This document shows positions 35,900 through 48,097 of a stretch of DNA of 64,000 nucleotides, piece after piece; positions within the stretch are counted from its first letter, which is position 1; each line of letters opens with the position of its first letter. The stretch lies in contig JAWNGF010000001.1 of assembly GCA_037039685.1 (NCBI GenBank), positions 6,076,001 to 6,140,000 of the forward strand, read 5' to 3'. Below the pieces are notes generated by a model. It was not told the DNA's origin. It was given only the letters and a program-made list of their open reading frames with translations, and did not search any database. The translations under genes and the position numbers were made by a program. Source of the stretch: Ceratobasidium sp. AG-K. Lineage: Eukaryota; Basidiomycota; Agaricomycetes; Cantharellales; Ceratobasidiaceae.

Positions 35900-38588
35900 T
35901 CAAGAAAGGCCGGGTGCGGTAGAATACGGGCGCCCTTGAGGAGGAATGTTGTGGTTGTTATTGAGAATAGAGAGTAGGCCGGGTCCGCTGGCAGGGCCAG
36001 GGGCGGGCGGGAATCCCCCATTCATGTGGTTGGGCGGCGGGGCGTATGGGGGTTGCATGGGATATGTGGGCGTGCCATATCCCATCATCGGAGCCGGCGT
36101 GGGACTGGGAACAAACTGAGGATGAGGCTGGGGTATATTGTTATAATACATAGGTTGATGATATGCTTGAACTGGGGGACCAGGAGCTGGGACTGGCGTC
36201 GCACTGGGCGTAATGTTGCTGAGCATCGTCAGCAAGTGTCCCTTGTGCATGTTGGGCTCGGGTCCAGCCGCACGAGATTGCAAGGGACGAGAGTACAGAG
36301 GAGAGGGTGGAAGAGCTTGACGGGGCATTCCGTTGGGCATCCCGCTTGGCATTCCACTGGGCATCCCGTTTGTCATCCCATTGGGCACTCCGTTTAGCAT
36401 TCCCATGGGATACTGTTGTCGCTCGACAGGCGGAGGGGCTTGATAGCCGCCCGACATGGGATGATAATTGAGGAACTGAGCCGCAGGGGTGCGAGAAGAC
36501 ATCAGCGGCGTCTGGGCTGGGGTTATCAAACGATCGGCGTCGCCAGCAATGGACTCGAGCAAAGCAAGCTGCTTGAGGCGACGATCCCCGAATTCACCAG
36601 GCACGGGCGTTGCACTCGGATGCGGCAGGCCGTTGGGAATACCGTGTGGTTGAGGTGTGGCAGTCACGCGCTTGTGCAACACTGGCGACTTGGACGTCAA
36701 AGAAGCCGGAACTAGGCCAAGATCCGCAAACGCAGCAGGGAGTGCTGGGCGTCCATTGGGTTGTGAGCCAGCCAGCGGCAGCGAAGGAGTAGGCGTGTGG
36801 TGATCGAGTAGAGGATGACCCTGTCCAGTGGATGTCGTAGTATGTTGAGGCGGAGGTGTGGGTGTTGGCATAGGCCCGGTCTCGGACACCGGGCTAGCCA
36901 ATGCATCAAATGGCGATACGAAGTCAAATATACTCTTCGTCGAAGGGGGCTTCTGGTTCGCAGACGGGGTACTGACTGAAGTAGCAGTGGCCGCCGCAGG
37001 GACCTTGGGATCGGCAACGCCCGAAGGAGGCTCGGCAACGGCTGCGGAAAGAGAAAGCCCTTGGAGCAAGCGAGCAAGGTGAGGGGAGTCACCGGATGTG
37101 CCAGCTTCCACGCCCCGGACATGCACGTTACCGCCGTATGGTACGTCACTGGATGGCGTGATAGGTTCAATTGCGGAAGCATGTGCACTCGAGCCACTCG
37201 TCAGCGCATTTGTGCCACTGGAGTTTTGGCTGGATGATTCGGAGTCTTGTGCGACGTGGACAACCAGCGAACGAGGTTTGGCGGGCCGAACCGTTTCAAT
37301 GTCGTCCCATAACCTGTTCGACCTTGCGTCCATAACCAGGTCGGCGTCATATCGTTCGTGGGGCCTAGCGTTTGGTCGGAAGGGAGATGCGGTGTCCAGT
37401 TCGAGGTCAGCTTGGGAATGCGAGGGATGGTAGGAAATTGATTGCTGGTTGGGAATAGCAGGGGTACGGCCACTCTTGCGAGCGGCCTTTCGCTGACTCT
37501 TCCGTTCCCTCACAAACGCCTTGAGTTGACTATCAAAACAGCTGTCAATTCACAATCTGGGCAAAGGAAGGAAACCTGGCACTGACCCAACGAACGGCGA
37601 GATCAGGTAAAATTTACCGCCGGGAGCTACTACGCGATTCTTCTTCCATGTTGGGAGATCGCTGAGCTTGAACCATTCAATTTTCTAAAGCAATGAAAAT
37701 TATAATCTAGGCCACCGTCACAAGCAATGTAACTCACGCTGATTTCTTTTCTGGTCCTAGTTTGAAAAACTGTGTCTTCTGGTACATCAGGTACGATATA
37801 TAAGGTGAGTTGCTGTTCCTTGAGAGTGTTCTTGATAAAGAGTTGCTTGTCTAGAAGTGGTGTTGCATCAAACCCAGTTTCCTCGAGGGTCTGGAATAAA
37901 TCAGTACATGTACATGATGGTAGGATGAACACGCACCTCTCGGACGGCACAATCGTGCTCCTCTTCGTCCTCGTTGATTTTGCCTTTGGGGAACCCCCAT
38001 CCTGACGAGGCCTTCCAACCCTTCACAAGCACGCACTAAACGGTGATACGCTCGTCCGTTAACCAAAAGCAACCATTCCCACAAGATACCTACCTTGTCG
38101 AGTCCTGGGTTAAGCATGATGCAACCACACACCGGTACCCTCGTTTTATATCTCATGAACTCCTGGAACGCTTGTTCGTGCTCTTGGCTGGCACTCCACT
38201 TGCTAAGGAGGGGGCATGCGGCGAACAGGTGTTGTGAGAACTTCTTGAGTGGAAGGGATGGTAGATCTGGGTTTTCGTCTCGAATAAAGTCCTCGTAAAA
38301 CCAATGCCTTGAGGAAGAGACCGTGGGTGAATTGACCGACCACCAAAGCTAAGCGAGCAGACATACGCTTGTTCCACTTGGAAGCATATTCTTTCTACGG
38401 TTTCTAACTCTTCATCGGGTACATTGAGAATGAATCGGCTTGATGCAAAGTTTAAGTATGAGCTACCAAGCCGTCCAAGTCCACCCATACCTCGAAAGAT
38501 CTTCCCAAACATCCTCCAAGGTAGCATTCTTGAAGGAGAACGTGCCAGGCATTAGACCTGGCAGAGGTGGGTCTGACGACGTTGCCAT
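35900..38588 (-). CDS. DCP2: mRNA-decapping enzyme subunit 2
   Basis: Nudix hydrolase that removes the m7G cap in cytoplasmic P-bodies. The start at 38588 precedes an N-terminal regulatory domain with [11 protein letters not shown] and the [14 protein letters not shown] segment. The catalytic domain has G-C-I-M-L-N and a Nudix box [10 protein letters not shown] followed by R-E-V-L-E-E-T-G-F-D, with all acidic metal ligands present. The box B end reads Y-L-I-S-P-F-V-G. A long last exon (37513-35900) encodes a disordered Pro/Gln-rich tail with short linear motifs and an N-G-M-P repeat; such tails bind decapping activators in fungi. Splices between 37514 and 38588 were inferred from reading frame and family order. 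Confidence 0.9.
36325..36404 (-). repeat. Tandem repeat coding N-G-M-P/S-G-M-P units
   Basis: About six imperfect 12-base units in the DCP2 tail encode alternating [12 protein letters not shown] and S-G-M-P. It is a low-complexity repeat that may differ in length between alleles. Confidence 0.75.
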
Positions 38589-39319
38589 TGAAAATCGAAG
38601 TGAGCTTGTATGAGAAGTTTCAGTGGGTTGGCTGTGGTTGAAGAAGTGACGGTCGGTGGGCTGTCTATGTGTGGCGGGTTGTACAAAGCCAACCATACAT
38701 CTTAGTCATCATGTGGCAAGTGGCGAGAGGGCAAAAAGGGAGGTGTGTACTACCGGGCCACAAGCTCAGAGCTTCTAGATCTCTGATTCGCATCATACGA
38801 AATAATTTCATCGGTGCGGATATGTCCGCAATCAGATCCATTCAGAGCACTGCCCGACGGCTCCATTGTTGTTCCGGTCATCAGTAGATTCGAGAATGTT
38901 CCGTTTCATTGACTTGAACTCTATGGTCATTATACATAAGACTCCTTGGTCTTTGTTATCCCGCTTCCGAATTGTTTCGCTCCCCATCTCGCGAATAAGA
39001 AACATAACCCATCAATGCTCGCGACTCGAAAGGGAAAGGATATGATCGGCACACGTGGCGGTGGAAACCCCCCACACGGTTGATCACTTCGACTCGAAAG
39101 GAGAATAAACAAAGTAAAGCTCTGCTGCATTTCTTTGGCACCAACACGCAATAATATTCCCATTCAAAACCGGCCTAATTCACGACCTACACCTTCACCC
39201 CAAGACAAGCAAGGTACCACGTGACTAGTATCTCCAACGCCACCCGAAGAAAGCCGATCAATAAATGTGCGGCCAAGCCGTCACTCAGACTCACCTACAG
39301 CTAGACTCGAACGACAAAC
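38589..39319. other. Intergenic region between DCP2 and the lysine gene
   Basis: About 730 bases between two divergent start codons. Several short frames occur but none has a recognisable domain or matching splice signals. It should contain both promoters; I see nothing else distinct. Confidence 0.45.
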
Positions 39320-40859
<1,540 letters not shown>

Positions 40860-41054
40860 TGGTCTCAAATGTAGTAAACCGCTGTAAAATATGCATTCGA
40901 ATGGGAGACGCTGAAAAAAGTCCAGACATGGTACAAACACAGTGCAACTGAGTCCAAGAGATATGGGTCCCAATTGGACGAGTCGAATCGAACCAAACAA
41001 CAAAAATGGGTATCCGTCCAAAACATGGGTCGAAGTTACAAACGTATATCCAAT

Positions 41055-42665
41055 TTACTCGGGCAATGAATCAAGCGCAGCACTGACAACATCGGTTTTC
41101 TTTCTCTCATCGCTGCGATGGGTATGACCATCAGCGCTCTCCTTCTCCGTCTCGTCGCCAGCATCAATCGATGACCTGCCAGGAACGGCAGTTGCAGGCC
41201 CGTCATCCAACGTACGTTCCTCATCCTTTTCGATCGCCTTGGGTAGGCCGGTCAAAATTGAGAGTGGGGTAACGGGGCTGATATGCGGTTTGACGGGGGA
41301 TTCAGGAAGAGGAATGTCTTCAGGCCTTGGGTCAGAAGCGTCATCGGGACCGGTGGTGAGTTTGTCTTCAGAGTCGGAACCCGAGTCGTAACCATCTCTT
41401 TGCTCGGTATGGTCCGAGTCGAGGATGAGTCCTGCTATACTGCCACCAGTGCGCCAGCTTCCAGTGGTACGACTGCCTGGGCGACGCAGTCCTACCACCG
41501 CACTCCAGCGGCTATCCCCGCTTTCCCAGCTGCCGCGGCGCCGAATTGCGCGCACGCTTGCGCTAATTGCGTCCGCCTCGGCGGCCGGGCGTTGCGTGTT
41601 GAAAGTGGAAGAGGCCAAAGTAAGTGTGCTGGCATTGTCGAGGGGCGGAGAGGATGGGCGAGGGTTATTGCGAGGGTGTGGCAGACTGTGCGTGGGTACT
41701 TGGGTGGTTACATCTTCGTCTGTGGCACCGTCCTCGGGAAGAGGGTACGGGCCAATCGAAAGTGGTGAAGCGGGATACGGGACGAATGTAACCGAAGCAG
41801 CAGAGTTGGTAGTCTGATGATGTGCGGACCGCGTTGAAGGGAATCGCCCAAACTGAGGGGAGGTAGGTGATGGCCCCACAACAGCGGGGATGGGGGTATG
41901 GGCCTGAGCAATATGTGCTAGTTGAGCACCGAGACCAATATCCACGGAGAGAAGCGTAGTCGGCTTTGTCGACGCAGAGTGGGAAGCCACAGTTCTTCTG
42001 TCTGAAAAGTACCCAGAGTGAGTCGTCTGCGTGAGGTGAGTTGTTGTCGAAGGAGATGGCGAAGGCGGGGAAGTTGGAGGTAGTGGCCGGATTGAAGCAT
42101 CATCGTCTGCCTCGAGTTGCATAGAGGGTGACCACGTCGATTCAGGTCCGAGAGAAGGTGATAGCGAGCGCGAGCGAACGCTGGTCCCATCCCTGACACT
42201 GTATTCAATCTCGGCGGCATCGTCGCCCGCGGTAACGACACTCCGCTTCTTGCGGCTGGATGGACCCACGGACCGGGATTGAGATATTGGGCGCTGGTGC
42301 CTAGGGCTGGGATCACGCCCACGTTCATAGCCGGGCACAACTGGATGGGACGGATGGGGTTTGCGCCCAGCAAGTTTGCGCTGGAACCAATTGATGATTG
42401 GCTGACTAGACTTGCGTCTGACTTTCTTGCCCCCTTCTGTTGGGAATGAGCTCGGTGCGGCCGAGGGCGATGTGCCTAGGGTCTTGGACGGCGATGACTT
42501 GGGAGAAGTTACTTTGGGTGGTTGCGTACCCTTGGAGACTGTCGCCGTTTTAGAGAGCGGCGAAGACTTAGTTGTAGATGAATGCTTGGGAGTTGCGAGC
42601 GTCTTGGGGTTTGCTGGGGCCGAGTCGCCTGCTTGGGCAACACCTTCGGTCGTTGGAACAGGCAT
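41055..42665 (-). CDS. Large disordered Ser/Pro/Thr-rich protein of unknown function
   Basis: An intron-free frame of 536 residues. I recognise no catalytic domain. Ser, Pro and Thr dominate, with many S-P and T-P sites and basic S-R-S-R-S patches, so it is probably a phosphorylated, disordered protein. Two ordered-looking islands stand out: Q-P-I-I-N-W-F-Q-R-K-L-A-G near residue 90, and a block near residue 370 with S-V-R-A-I-R-R-R-G-S-W-E-S-G followed by R-W-S-A-V-V-G. The length of the open frame in a region full of introns supports that it is real. It is divergent from the WKF protein gene. Confidence 0.7.
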   Translation of the reverse strand: MPVPTTEGVAQAGDSAPANPKTLATPKHSSTTKSSPLSKTATVSKGTQPPKVTSPKSSPSKTLGTSPSAAPSSFPTEGGKKVRRKSSQPIINWFQRKLAGRKPHPSHPVVPGYERGRDPSPRHQRPISQSRSVGPSSRKKRSVVTAGDDAAEIEYSVRDGTSVRSRSLSPSLGPESTWSPSMQLEADDDASIRPLPPTSPPSPSPSTTTHLTQTTHSGYFSDRRTVASHSASTKPTTLLSVDIGLGAQLAHIAQAHTPIPAVVGPSPTSPQFGRFPSTRSAHHQTTNSAASVTFVPYPASPLSIGPYPLPEDGATDEDVTTQVPTHSLPHPRNNPRPSSPPLDNASTLTLASSTFNTQRPAAEADAISASVRAIRRRGSWESGDSRWSAVVGLRRPGSRTTGSWRTGGSIAGLILDSDHTEQRDGYDSGSDSEDKLTTGPDDASDPRPEDIPLPESPVKPHISPVTPLSILTGLPKAIEKDEERTLDDGPATAVPGRSSIDAGDETEKESADGHTHRSDERKKTDVVSAALDSLPE

Positions 42666-42916
42666 GTTTCTGGTGTTTAGGTTGGATTAAAACCCCTCGT
42701 CATGGGAAATCAGGACAAACCTCACCTTGGCGCGAGTGCAGCGCAAAGTTATGGTCAAGCGATGAGAAAGCCTGCAAATTTGAAGCTACAGGGTTATGGG
42801 TGGTGGTTGGGCGAGTTGGCAGTTGCGGAGTGAAGTGTCAGCTGCCTTGGCCAAACACCGGCACAGCCATTGATCGTTATTGAACTTTAAATTTGATTTA
42901 TACTTTACTCTTGCTC

Positions 42917-43915
42917 ATGGCTAACGCCCCGCCGACCGCTTCAGATACCCACAAGGAATCTAAAAAGTCCCAACCCGAGAAGGGCGAGAAAGCAGAATCG
43001 AGTGCGGTCAAAAAGGACAAGAAACGGAAACAGAAACCGCAGGAGAATGAGGCTGGGCGGGTTGAGGCGATAGTTCAACCTGTTACGGAGGATTCGGAGC
43101 GCCCCAAGAAGAAACAACGAAATGACGATTCAACCCCCGCCGACTCGACCGAAGCTCCAGCTACGAAACCACCCAAGCGACCCAAGCGACCGAAAGACAA
43201 GGCGGCAAAGGTGAGTTCAAACCACACTCTGTGCCAGTACGGACGCTTATGATTTACCCAGAAACTCGCTCAGGAAACACCCGATCCCAAGGACAAGATC
43301 GTAATTGCTGACGTACCGGTTCCATATACCAATCCCCTGACGGACGATTCCCTCTCGGACCTGTCTCAACGAGGTAGACTCCCGCCATGCTAATTCCGTC
43401 GTCGGGTTGAATTAATCCCGCATCCAGGTCTTGCCTACGCATACCAATACGCTCAACACGAATCGCTATCTGAACATGATCGAGCTACCAAGAGGCCGTG
43501 GAAGTTTAACAAGGCGCGCCAGAACTGGATCCTGCGCAATGTCGTCGACGTTGTCACGATTCCCGACTCGTACCTTGGCCTTGCGCTCATATACGTTGGT
43601 AGCATCCAAGGCGGAGCTCGTGATGTAAGCCTGCTACTTATTGCACCATGCAAGTTGTCAAGCTGATTGATTTTGCCCCAGGCGCTGAAGAAGACTTACA
43701 AAACGACCAAAAAGCAAGCCAAAGCGGCCAAGGCTAAATCGGAAGCACAAGGCGAATCTGCACCAACCGAGGATGATCCAGCGTCTAAAAAGGTCACATT
43801 CGCAGCTGATGCCGTCCCACTCGACGCAGCAGCCCCTCCGAGCAAGGACAAGTATAAACGAGCCAAGACTATATTGAAGGTCTTGAAAGGAAAGATCAAG
43901 CCCCAGGACCTTTGA
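42917..43915 (+). CDS. WKF-domain protein (C7orf50-like)
   Basis: Likely nucleolar protein linked to ribosome production; exact role unknown. The N-terminal third is Lys/Glu/Pro-rich with several nuclear signals (K-K-D-K-K-R-K, P-K-R-P-K-R-P-K). After two introns comes the conserved domain W-K-F-N-K-A-R-Q-N-W-I-L-R-N-V with I-P-D-S-Y-L-G-L-A-L and Y-V-G-S-I-Q-G-G-A-R-D, which is the pattern of the WKF family. The tail again is basic and ends K-I-K-P-Q-D-L. Introns: about 43211-43260, 43374-43427 and 43625-43681. A start at 42917 is the first ATG. Confidence 0.82.
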
Positions 43916-44099
43916 CACGCTTTGGATTTCGCATAGGAACTATTTTCGATACCACGGTTGTTTATTCCACCATAGGATGTCTTTGTACATGTCATAAATA
44001 CTACAATCCAAACCCCCACGTTTGAGATCAAACAAACCGAGATGAATAAAGAAAAAGAAATTGGTCGGCGAATCTCGCAGGCTTGCTAATGATCTTAGC

Positions 44100-45636
44100 T
44101 CATATTTCAGCCGCATAGTTGTATTGACCTGGCCTAGGCGGCTGCTGAGGATGGTTACCGTACTCGGAATAAGGTCCCGAGTGCACCGTAGGCGCGTTTC
44201 CAGGACCGGGCGTAGTGGGGAAAGTGGAGGGATCACTAAGACCACGGAATTATCGATCAGCGCCACCCCCAAGTCAGTGCGGAACCAAACTAACCTTGGG
44301 TCATAGGGCTTGTACGGCGTTCCTGGGGCACCGCCATACGGGTCAAACTGCGCGCCTGGCACGGGAGTGTACTGGCCAGTACCAAGCGGCTGCTGCACAG
44401 GGTATCCAGTTTCATACCCAGGACCAGAGTAAGTAGTGCCAGCATACGGCTGGGATGGGTACGTCTCTTGCATCGGCGGAGCAGCAGCAGGTTTATCGTT
44501 TCTCTTTCGGAGGAGGAACCACGCGAGAAGCGCGAACAACGCAAGACCGAGAACGCCGCCTACAACTCCACCAGCGATTGCACCTAGCCAATGTTGGAGT
44601 TAGCGTGCGCTGAAAGCATATGTGCGATGAGCTCACCAGTATTGGAGCTTGATCCACCGTCTTGAGGCAAGGAAGTGGCCGTGGCGCCACCGGTCGTAGT
44701 ACCTGCATTGGTCGCACTCGCACCGCCGGTATACGAGGTCTGAGCCTGAGTTCCCGCTGCACTACTCACGGACTCGGGCGCTACATAGTGGATTAGAAAT
44801 CTGAATAGAAGCACGAATGCAACGCCTACATGTTCCAGCGGCCTGTTGAGCGGCATCAGGTAGGAACCGGTCTTGTTGTGTAAAGTCAAGGTAGGCCCAG
44901 TTGGGGACAGCCACTCCTCCAGGAAGGGGAAGGGGGTATCGTCCGACGGTCGTGTTTGCAACCGTGCAGTTGGTAATCCAGTCTAGCCTAGATGCGTAGG
45001 CTGGGGTTAGGACGCTGCACGAATGAGACAAACGACAATAGGGCTTACCATCCGCCAATATTAGCACCCTGACAATACGAGCAAGCTTGCAAAAGGTTGT
45101 ATGTGACGGTGTTACACCTGTATATATGTTCAGTCGCAAACACAAAAGGGATCACTAATAAACTCACCGACACAAGTTGGCCGCGTTGCCCACAGGGTTG
45201 TTATACTATTATCGCAAGTTCAAAATGAATTCCAGACCATACGGGGCAACACTCACGGGCGCGGTCCCAGACAAAGCGGGGACATTCCACTCTACAGGCA
45301 ATCGATTCAGCACCTCTTATTGGATCCGTTGCGAAATGTACTCACGGCCACCATTACACTGGCCAGACAAATACGCAGATGCCAAGCAAGGCGTCTGCTG
45401 TTTACTGTTCATCATCTGTACCATCGATTACATTCAGCTCTACCATGGCGGAGAACTAGTGGTCGCATACCCATTGAAACTGTGGTAGACATGTCGCGTT
45501 ACTCGTCTGTGGAAACAACAATCAGCCTGGCTTAACACCCCAAGGGCAGAAGACGTACAGCTTGAGCAAGTACGATGGGGAGATTTGCCGCCGCAAAGAG
45601 CGCGACTCCGGCAACAGCAAGGTCGTTCAAAATCAT
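44100..45636 (-). CDS. Secreted-type single-pass membrane protein, paralogue 1
   Basis: Unknown function; built like a surface receptor or wall sensor. The ATG at 45636 opens a signal peptide (A-V-A-G-V-A-L-F-A-A-A-N ... V-L-A-Q-A). After splicing comes a Cys-containing ectodomain: S-N-A-T-C-L-P-Q, T-P-C-L-A-S-A-Y-L-S-G-Q-C-N, W-N-V-P, then A-N-L-C-R-C-N-T-V-T-Y-N-L-L and A-C-S-Y-C-Q-G. A Ser/Thr/Gly-rich stalk, one membrane segment (G-G-V-L-G-L-A-L-F-A-L-L-A-W-F-L-L with R-K-R after it) and a Tyr/Pro/Gly-rich cytoplasmic tail follow. The tail ends with Y-D-P, S-D-P-S-T-F-P and R-P-G-Q-Y-N-Y-A-A-E-I. Many small introns were placed from frame and GT-AG sites. The neighbour at 45975-47427 is a clear paralogue. 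Confidence 0.68.
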
Positions 45637-45974
45637 GGGGGGTGCAAAAGAGATTCAAGTCTCCAACTTGCAAAAGAAGCCTGTTATATCGCACCACGCT
45701 GGGCTTCGTGGGGAAGGCCGAAATGTAGGCGCCTATCAGTGATTCCCTGCAACACTTATATTAGCCAGCGACAGTAGGCTGTGCAGTTACATCTTTCGCT
45801 TCCATCACACTGCCACATTTGGAGATAAAGCATAACGTTGTATTGGATGTTGGGTAAGGAGACTATTACAGCACAGCTAGCGGCCCGCAAACAAACTACA
45901 AAATAGATCGAGTTGAGAAAAATAACACCCTGAACCCATACAACTTCGATCCTGATGCACTTGGCTAACGAAGC
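45637..45974. other. Spacer between the two membrane-protein paralogues
   Basis: About 340 bases holding the promoter of paralogue 1 and the 3' end of paralogue 2. No other feature is visible. Confidence 0.4.
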
Positions 45975-47427
45975 TTAAATCTCGGGAGCTCCGTTGTACT
46001 GCCCCGGACGAGAGGGTTGGGAATTATGCGTATATGGCAAGGACTCGGGATACAAGCTGGGCGCATTATTGTTGTGGCCCGGGAAAGTCGATGGATCGCT
46101 GGATTCGAGTGATGAGACGACTTTCAACTTCAGGAATAATGCAACTTACCTCGGATCGTATGCCTTGTACTCGGATCCCGGAGCAGGCGACATCATACCT
46201 GGGTGCTGGTACTGTCCCATCATAGGAGCCGCCGAGTTGGGTTGGCCACCCATAGACGGGTTGTAATTGCTCGGTGCATTCGGAGGGGAGTTATCGGGTT
46301 TATTCTTTTTGCGCATAAGCACAAATGCAATAGCGGCAATGAGCGCAAGGCCCAAAACACCTCCAACAACACCTCCCACGATGGCACCGGTATTACTGCT
46401 TGACTTGGTTGCGCTGGCTGGAGTAGCGGTGGCGGTTTGGGTGACAATAGCCCTAGTCACGGTTCCGTCGGTGGTGAACGTTGGAGCTGAAGTGGCAGTT
46501 CCAACTGCGACGGATTCGGGCCCTAAAAAAAGTAGCTTAGCGGTTAAGAGCTCGAAAGGTCTTCTGAAACACACCAGACTGTTGTTGAGCTTTAGGGCCG
46601 AGTCAGATAAATCACCGCTCGAAATCAAAGCTGAAACTAACCAATTACCGCGTTGAATACGCCAGTGTTGGTAAAATCATAATACGCCCAGTGAGGAATC
46701 GAGGTACCAGCAGGCACGGGATTTGGGTACATCCCGATGCTGATAACGTTCAGTGTACAGTTGCCGATCCACTCGCCCCAACTACCATTCCAAGTCAATC
46801 AGGGAATCCACCACGGAGTTTACGAGTCAAGTGACTTACCTGCCCGCGGGACCGCCCTGGCACATGGAACAAGCGGAGAGTAGATTCCACTGTATCGAAC
46901 TGCATCTACATAGCCGTCAGCACGTCCCAAGAGTTCTATACTGAGCTGTGGTACGAACCGGCAGATGTTGGCATAATCTTCCTTGGGCGGCGAGTACTGA
47001 AACACCGATCACATGTCAATAATTGGCCGACTCGAGCACGGGCAGTACCCACAGGTCCCTCTGTGCCAATCTCAGGCACGCTCCAGGCTGATTAGGGTGT
47101 GAGATGGACTGAATGAGGTTCCACGAAATGAATGGACGCACTGTTGTCGTTGGTACATTGGGCAGAGAGGTATGCAGAAACTAGACAAGGTGTTTGGCGG
47201 CGAGAGTTGATAGACTAGATTGGGGTGAGCAAAAACGAGAACCTGCGTCACGAAGACTCTCACCCAGAGTTGGTCGATACAAGTTGCGTTGCTCATCTGT
47301 TCCGTTGAGGCGAGCAAAGTAAGCGATCATACTGCGTGGCATTCAGCACACTCACAGGCTGAGCATAGGTGCGTGTAGCAAAAAGAGCGGCGGCGACGAT
47401 GCTTGCGATCGCGAACGAACGAGCCAT
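45975..47427 (-). CDS. Secreted-type single-pass membrane protein, paralogue 2
   Basis: Same layout as its downstream neighbour, so the pair arose by tandem duplication. The ATG at 47427 opens a signal peptide (S-F-A-I-A-S-I-V-A-A-A-L-F-A). The ectodomain matches paralogue 1 piece by piece: S-N-A-T-C-I-D-Q, then A-Y-L-S-A-Q-C-T-N, then W-S-V-P, then Y-S-P-P and A-N-I-C-R. A Thr/Ser-rich stalk leads to a membrane segment (G-G-V-V-G-G-V-L-G-L-A-L-I-A-A-I-A-F-V-L) with the stop-transfer R-K-K-N-K. The tail is Asn/Pro/Met-rich and ends Y-K-A-Y-D-P, S-D-P-S-T-F-P and R-P-G-Q-Y-N-G-A-P-E-I. The stalk and tail differ freely while the last residues are kept. Function unknown. Confidence 0.68.
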
Positions 47428-48097
47428 GATGGTGGAAAAACGCAAGTAGTCAGGGGCGTGACGCCGGCTCTTTGAACATGACCATGACACTAGCGCATTT
47501 ATGTTGTCTTTCGACTCGAAGAGGCGCCCATTTGCCCTGATTATGTGATTTCCTCGAACAATGGTTGACTCAATTAGAGGCAGTGCTATCGATCCATCTT
47601 GGCATCCCAACGGATTGGATGATTGCAAGCACAAGAGATTATTGTGTCCACTAACACTCCTAATTTTTTACATGCTATTGGCGTCTCCAAGTGAAAGCCA
47701 AAGTCTGCTTATTCGGCTCGACGATTATATCTACCGCAACTGAAATGGCGTACTTCGTTATACAGGCGCATCACGCTTCTCGTTTATCGATCCAAACACC
47801 TGACCGAAGAAATGCAGGGGTTGGGTCCGGCAAACTATGCCTGTTTAGACACGCTCCGGCAGGACACCAGGGGAGCATACGTATATAATGCGTGATTGAT
47901 TGAAACGGAATTGAACATCTATACATCAGTCACGTAGCAGAGCTTGCGGCAAGTGCCAACAGTCGGAATCATACTCGAGCCAAGACTAAAGCACCAAAAA
48001 TATGTTTATACATAAAAATGAAGTAAGATGAATAACAGCATAGATCGAAGACGATCTCTAGAAATCGGTCAAAAATTAGGTTTGCATAGTAGACTTA
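47428..48097. other. Intergenic region
   Basis: About 670 bases between the paralogue 2 start and the stop of the chromatin remodeller. Low G+C, with short frames only. Part must be the promoter of paralogue 2. I see no RNA gene or repeat. Confidence 0.4.
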
